A stretch of DNA of 10,900 nucleotides. Origin: Hamiltosporidium magnivora (taxonomy: Eukaryota > Microsporidia > Dubosqiidae). The stretch spans positions 1-10,900 of the forward strand of contig PITI01000558.1 in assembly GCA_004325065.1 (NCBI GenBank), given 5' to 3'. Below the pieces are notes generated by a model. The model was given only the letters and a program-made list of their open reading frames with translations, ran no database searches and was not told the DNA's origin. A program made the position numbers and the translations under genes. Position 1 is the first letter of the stretch, and every line of letters starts with the position of its first letter. This document shows, one piece after another, positions 9,411 through 10,900 of this stretch.

Positions 9411-9847
9411 CTTAAATATTAGAAAAAGAGTAAAATATCTAAATAAATTTTTGTGGGTATAAAGAGTGGAATTATGCAATTAAAAACAAAATCGAATCAA
9501 TTTATTTAAATAAAATATATTTTATTATCTACTACTTAAAAAGGTATTTATAAACCACAATCAAATATATTTTTTTCGAATTTTTAAATTTTTCACTCAG
9601 TTATTTTTAAAGGTAGAGAGTTCGGGCTTGTTTCATGCTAAATTGTATTTGATAAAGCCCTTATTCACTACTTTTATAAATACATTGTTCCGTTTAAATA
9701 TCGCTTTGAGCTCTATTATAAAACTACATATTTTTTTTCTCTTCTATAGCATTTTTTTTACAAAATCGGTAGTATCTTTTATATTGTTTTGATGACGTTA
9801 ACGGAGTTCTAGGTTTAAAATAAATACCTGAAACCTCAACATTCCAT
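9411..9847. other. AT-rich interval between two convergent LINE relics
   Basis: Mostly AT-rich with dense stops. On the minus strand a short reading near 9714-9664 (IELKAIFKRNNVFIKVV) resembles the helix-then-KVVP segment at the end of the R2-type endonuclease. If real, it extends the minus-strand LINE relic to about 9650. This is weak evidence. No other feature is visible. Confidence 0.3.
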
Positions 9848-10383
9848 CGGTACCTCCACGATATCTACATCTCAACCCCTTTCAACAACCAGGTGTGTAG
9901 CACATAATTTATAGGTAAAGCAGTTGCCCGGAGTTCGTTAACGTCCGAAGTATGGAGTGTGATCGAAGGCCGAAGCCTTCGGGCTCCCCAAAGACTATGC
10001 AGCATTCCCACTTACTACACACTTTCAGAACCGAATGAACATCCAGATAAGATATATTTCAGAGACTTACATGAAGGCCACTTAAACAGTGCAATGTCAT
10101 ACCAACAGGTATAACCTGCTACTTAGCTCACCCGGCTTAAAATTGTTATATTTTTTATATCTTCCAGGTGCTAAGTCTTCTAATTCGAGTGTGCAAGGCT
10201 AGGTTTCTATATTTTTACATGGCGATTGCCTACAATTTCTGCTGCAGTCTCCAACCGGTTACATAAAAACCTAATAAAATATATTTGTAAAAAAAGTTTC
10301 GCCATTCTAGAAGACCTCTTCTCCTCATACAAACCCATGGACAACCGAGCCTTTAGTGTGATTTTATACCCATAAAAAAACAA
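9848..10383 (-). mobile_element. 5'-truncated, decayed internal LINE fragment, GC-richer than its surroundings (tentative)
   Basis: On the minus strand 10383-10210 is open for 58 codons, including an ATG at 10338-10336. It has a basic, helix-like reading (LYEEKRSSRMAKLFLQIY, then NRLETAAEIVGNRHVKI) and ends at TAG 10209-10207. The same frame resumes with SLKYILSGC at 10065-10039, like the knuckle-to-helix part of RLE LINEs. A shifted frame from about 9964 reads DHTP and later VVERG-stop-DVDIVEVP (9889-9848), like the catalytic VDI-x3-P segment of the endonuclease. At least one frameshift and several stops break it. G+C reaches 28 of 60 at 9841-9900 and 33 of 60 at 9961-10020, far above the rest of the window. 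It lies just downstream of the other minus-strand LINE 3' end. Loss of the 5' part would fit the truncation typical of LINE insertion. Confidence 0.4.
9964..9981. other. Perfect 7-bp hairpin, with a UUCG tetraloop if transcribed from the minus strand
   Basis: CGAAGGC at 9964-9970 and GCCTTCG at 9975-9981 are perfect inverted repeats around the four bases CGAA. Read from the minus strand, the loop is UUCG closed by a C-G pair, which is the unusually stable tetraloop class found in structured RNAs. It lies inside the GC-rich LINE-like fragment. It could be a chance feature of coding sequence or a structured part of the element's RNA. It is not preceded or followed by further pairing that I can see. 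Confidence 0.45.
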
Positions 10384-10522
10384 CTACCGATCTTTACACC
10401 GATTTTCACGCTCATTTCCAAGTAGAAAGCTTTTATTGTGGTTATCCTAATTCCACTATCCACTTCATATAATAATAAAAAATTTAAAAAAATAAAAAAA
10501 CAACCCCTATGTGGCAAAAATG
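10384..10522. other. Low-complexity A/T spacer between two minus-strand LINE relics
   Basis: Contains A-rich runs (for example around 10470-10500) between the 3' boundary of the right-edge LINE copy and the next LINE-like fragment. On the minus strand it lies directly after the 3' end of the first element, so the T-run here could be remnant tail or spacer. No gene is seen. Confidence 0.35.
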
Positions 10523-10900
10523 TATTATTTAATTAAAATCTGGGTGAACAAATTTTCTCTCTTTTAGATAATCTCTTGCTCTTTTTCAACCACTTGATTA
10601 TCTTCTTCTAAATCTGATTCTTTGTTTATATATATTGTCGGTTCCTTCACTGTGGTTATGTCATCCAAAATATGGGGCATAATATTTTTTGTATTTTCTT
10701 TTTTACCACCATCTTCCTCCTCTTCTTGTTGCTTAAAGGGGTGTTAGTTGTTTATGCATCTCTGCTCCTAAAATAACACATAATGACGCTCTCTCCCAGC
10801 TCTTTCCGGATTGGTCCTGACTCAAATCCTCTTCTTCGATCAAGGAAAATTGTTTCGACTGTCCTCTTGAGACTATAGATTGTATATATGCCTCTATATT
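10523..10900 (-). mobile_element. 3' end of the same LINE family, right copy in inverted orientation
   Basis: This is the reverse-complement counterpart of the copy at the left edge and is cut by the right edge. Matching blocks include the AYIQSIV codons, the GGAGAGAGCG block, GAGGAAGATGGTG, the KESDLEE-coding stretch and the 3' tail with CACCCAGA. Similarity ends near 10523, giving the same 3' boundary as at 472. The copies differ by many substitutions and several one-base indels, so they come from separate or old insertions rather than a recent duplication. Confidence 0.6.
10564..10900 (-). pseudogene. C-terminal end of LINE polyprotein, right copy, frameshifted upstream but with the acidic tail open
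   Basis: The first codons match the left copy (EAYIQSIV), then a one-base deletion in the VLKKT region throws the frame. A second small deletion falls before the GKSWERAS stretch, and a third in a C run at 10738-10741 (four C instead of five). From 10743 down to the stop at 10566-10564 the reading is open and acidic (QEEEEDGG, then KESDLEED, then VVEKEQEII). The A run that breaks the left copy has six bases here and reads through. Many differences from the left copy in the tail are synonymous or conservative (tct/tca, ttg/tta, gag/gaa), which suggests the tail was selected as protein while the family was active. The function of the tail is unknown. Confidence 0.55.

Noticed and set aside
9840..10200. 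GC-rich, hairpin-bearing segment as an rRNA or other structured RNA gene
   Set aside because: I recognise no conserved rRNA blocks, and LINE-like protein readings on the minus strand explain it better.

Overview
The window looks like a piece of a microsporidian chromosome, probably of the Nosema/Vairimorpha kind. This is an inference. It rests on a very AT-rich eukaryotic sequence, one compact intronless Cdc4-type gene, and relics of a restriction-endonuclease-like (RLE, R2/Dong-type) LINE whose C-terminal sequence resembles, from memory and unchecked, microsporidian elements. No bacterial or phage features are visible, and I recognise no tRNA, rRNA or CRISPR array.

Layout. Positions 1-472 hold the 3' end of a LINE on the + strand, with its frame broken in an A run. 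Positions 473-3966 are a gene-free, extremely AT-rich stretch; a 60-base sample at 2281-2340 has 10 G/C. Positions 3967-5313 (- strand) hold the only gene that looks intact: an F-box/WD40 protein of the Cdc4/FBXW7 type, with all three phosphodegron-binding arginines in place. From 5438 to about 9410 composition rises to roughly one-third G+C. This part is a graveyard of decayed coding sequence, all on the + strand: a long unrecognised pseudogene (5438-6791), weaker coding fossils (7193-7722), a 92-codon open frame (8144-8422), and a 100-codon frame without a start codon that resembles the zinc-knuckle part of the LINE (8970-9410). The last kilobase holds two more LINE relics on the - strand: a 5'-truncated, GC-richer internal fragment (10383-9848) with a perfect hairpin, and a second 3' end (10900-10523) that is an inverted, diverged copy of the one at the left edge.

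The genes do not form a pathway. One cell-cycle gene sits between a non-coding desert and a zone of dead genes, with convergent LINE 3' ends at both borders. The pattern suggests a repeat-rich, weakly selected, possibly subtelomeric part of the genome. The most useful results are the paired LINE ends, which let each copy expose the other's frameshifts, the conserved acidic tail they share, and two long coding fossils that lack usable start codons or carry in-frame stops.
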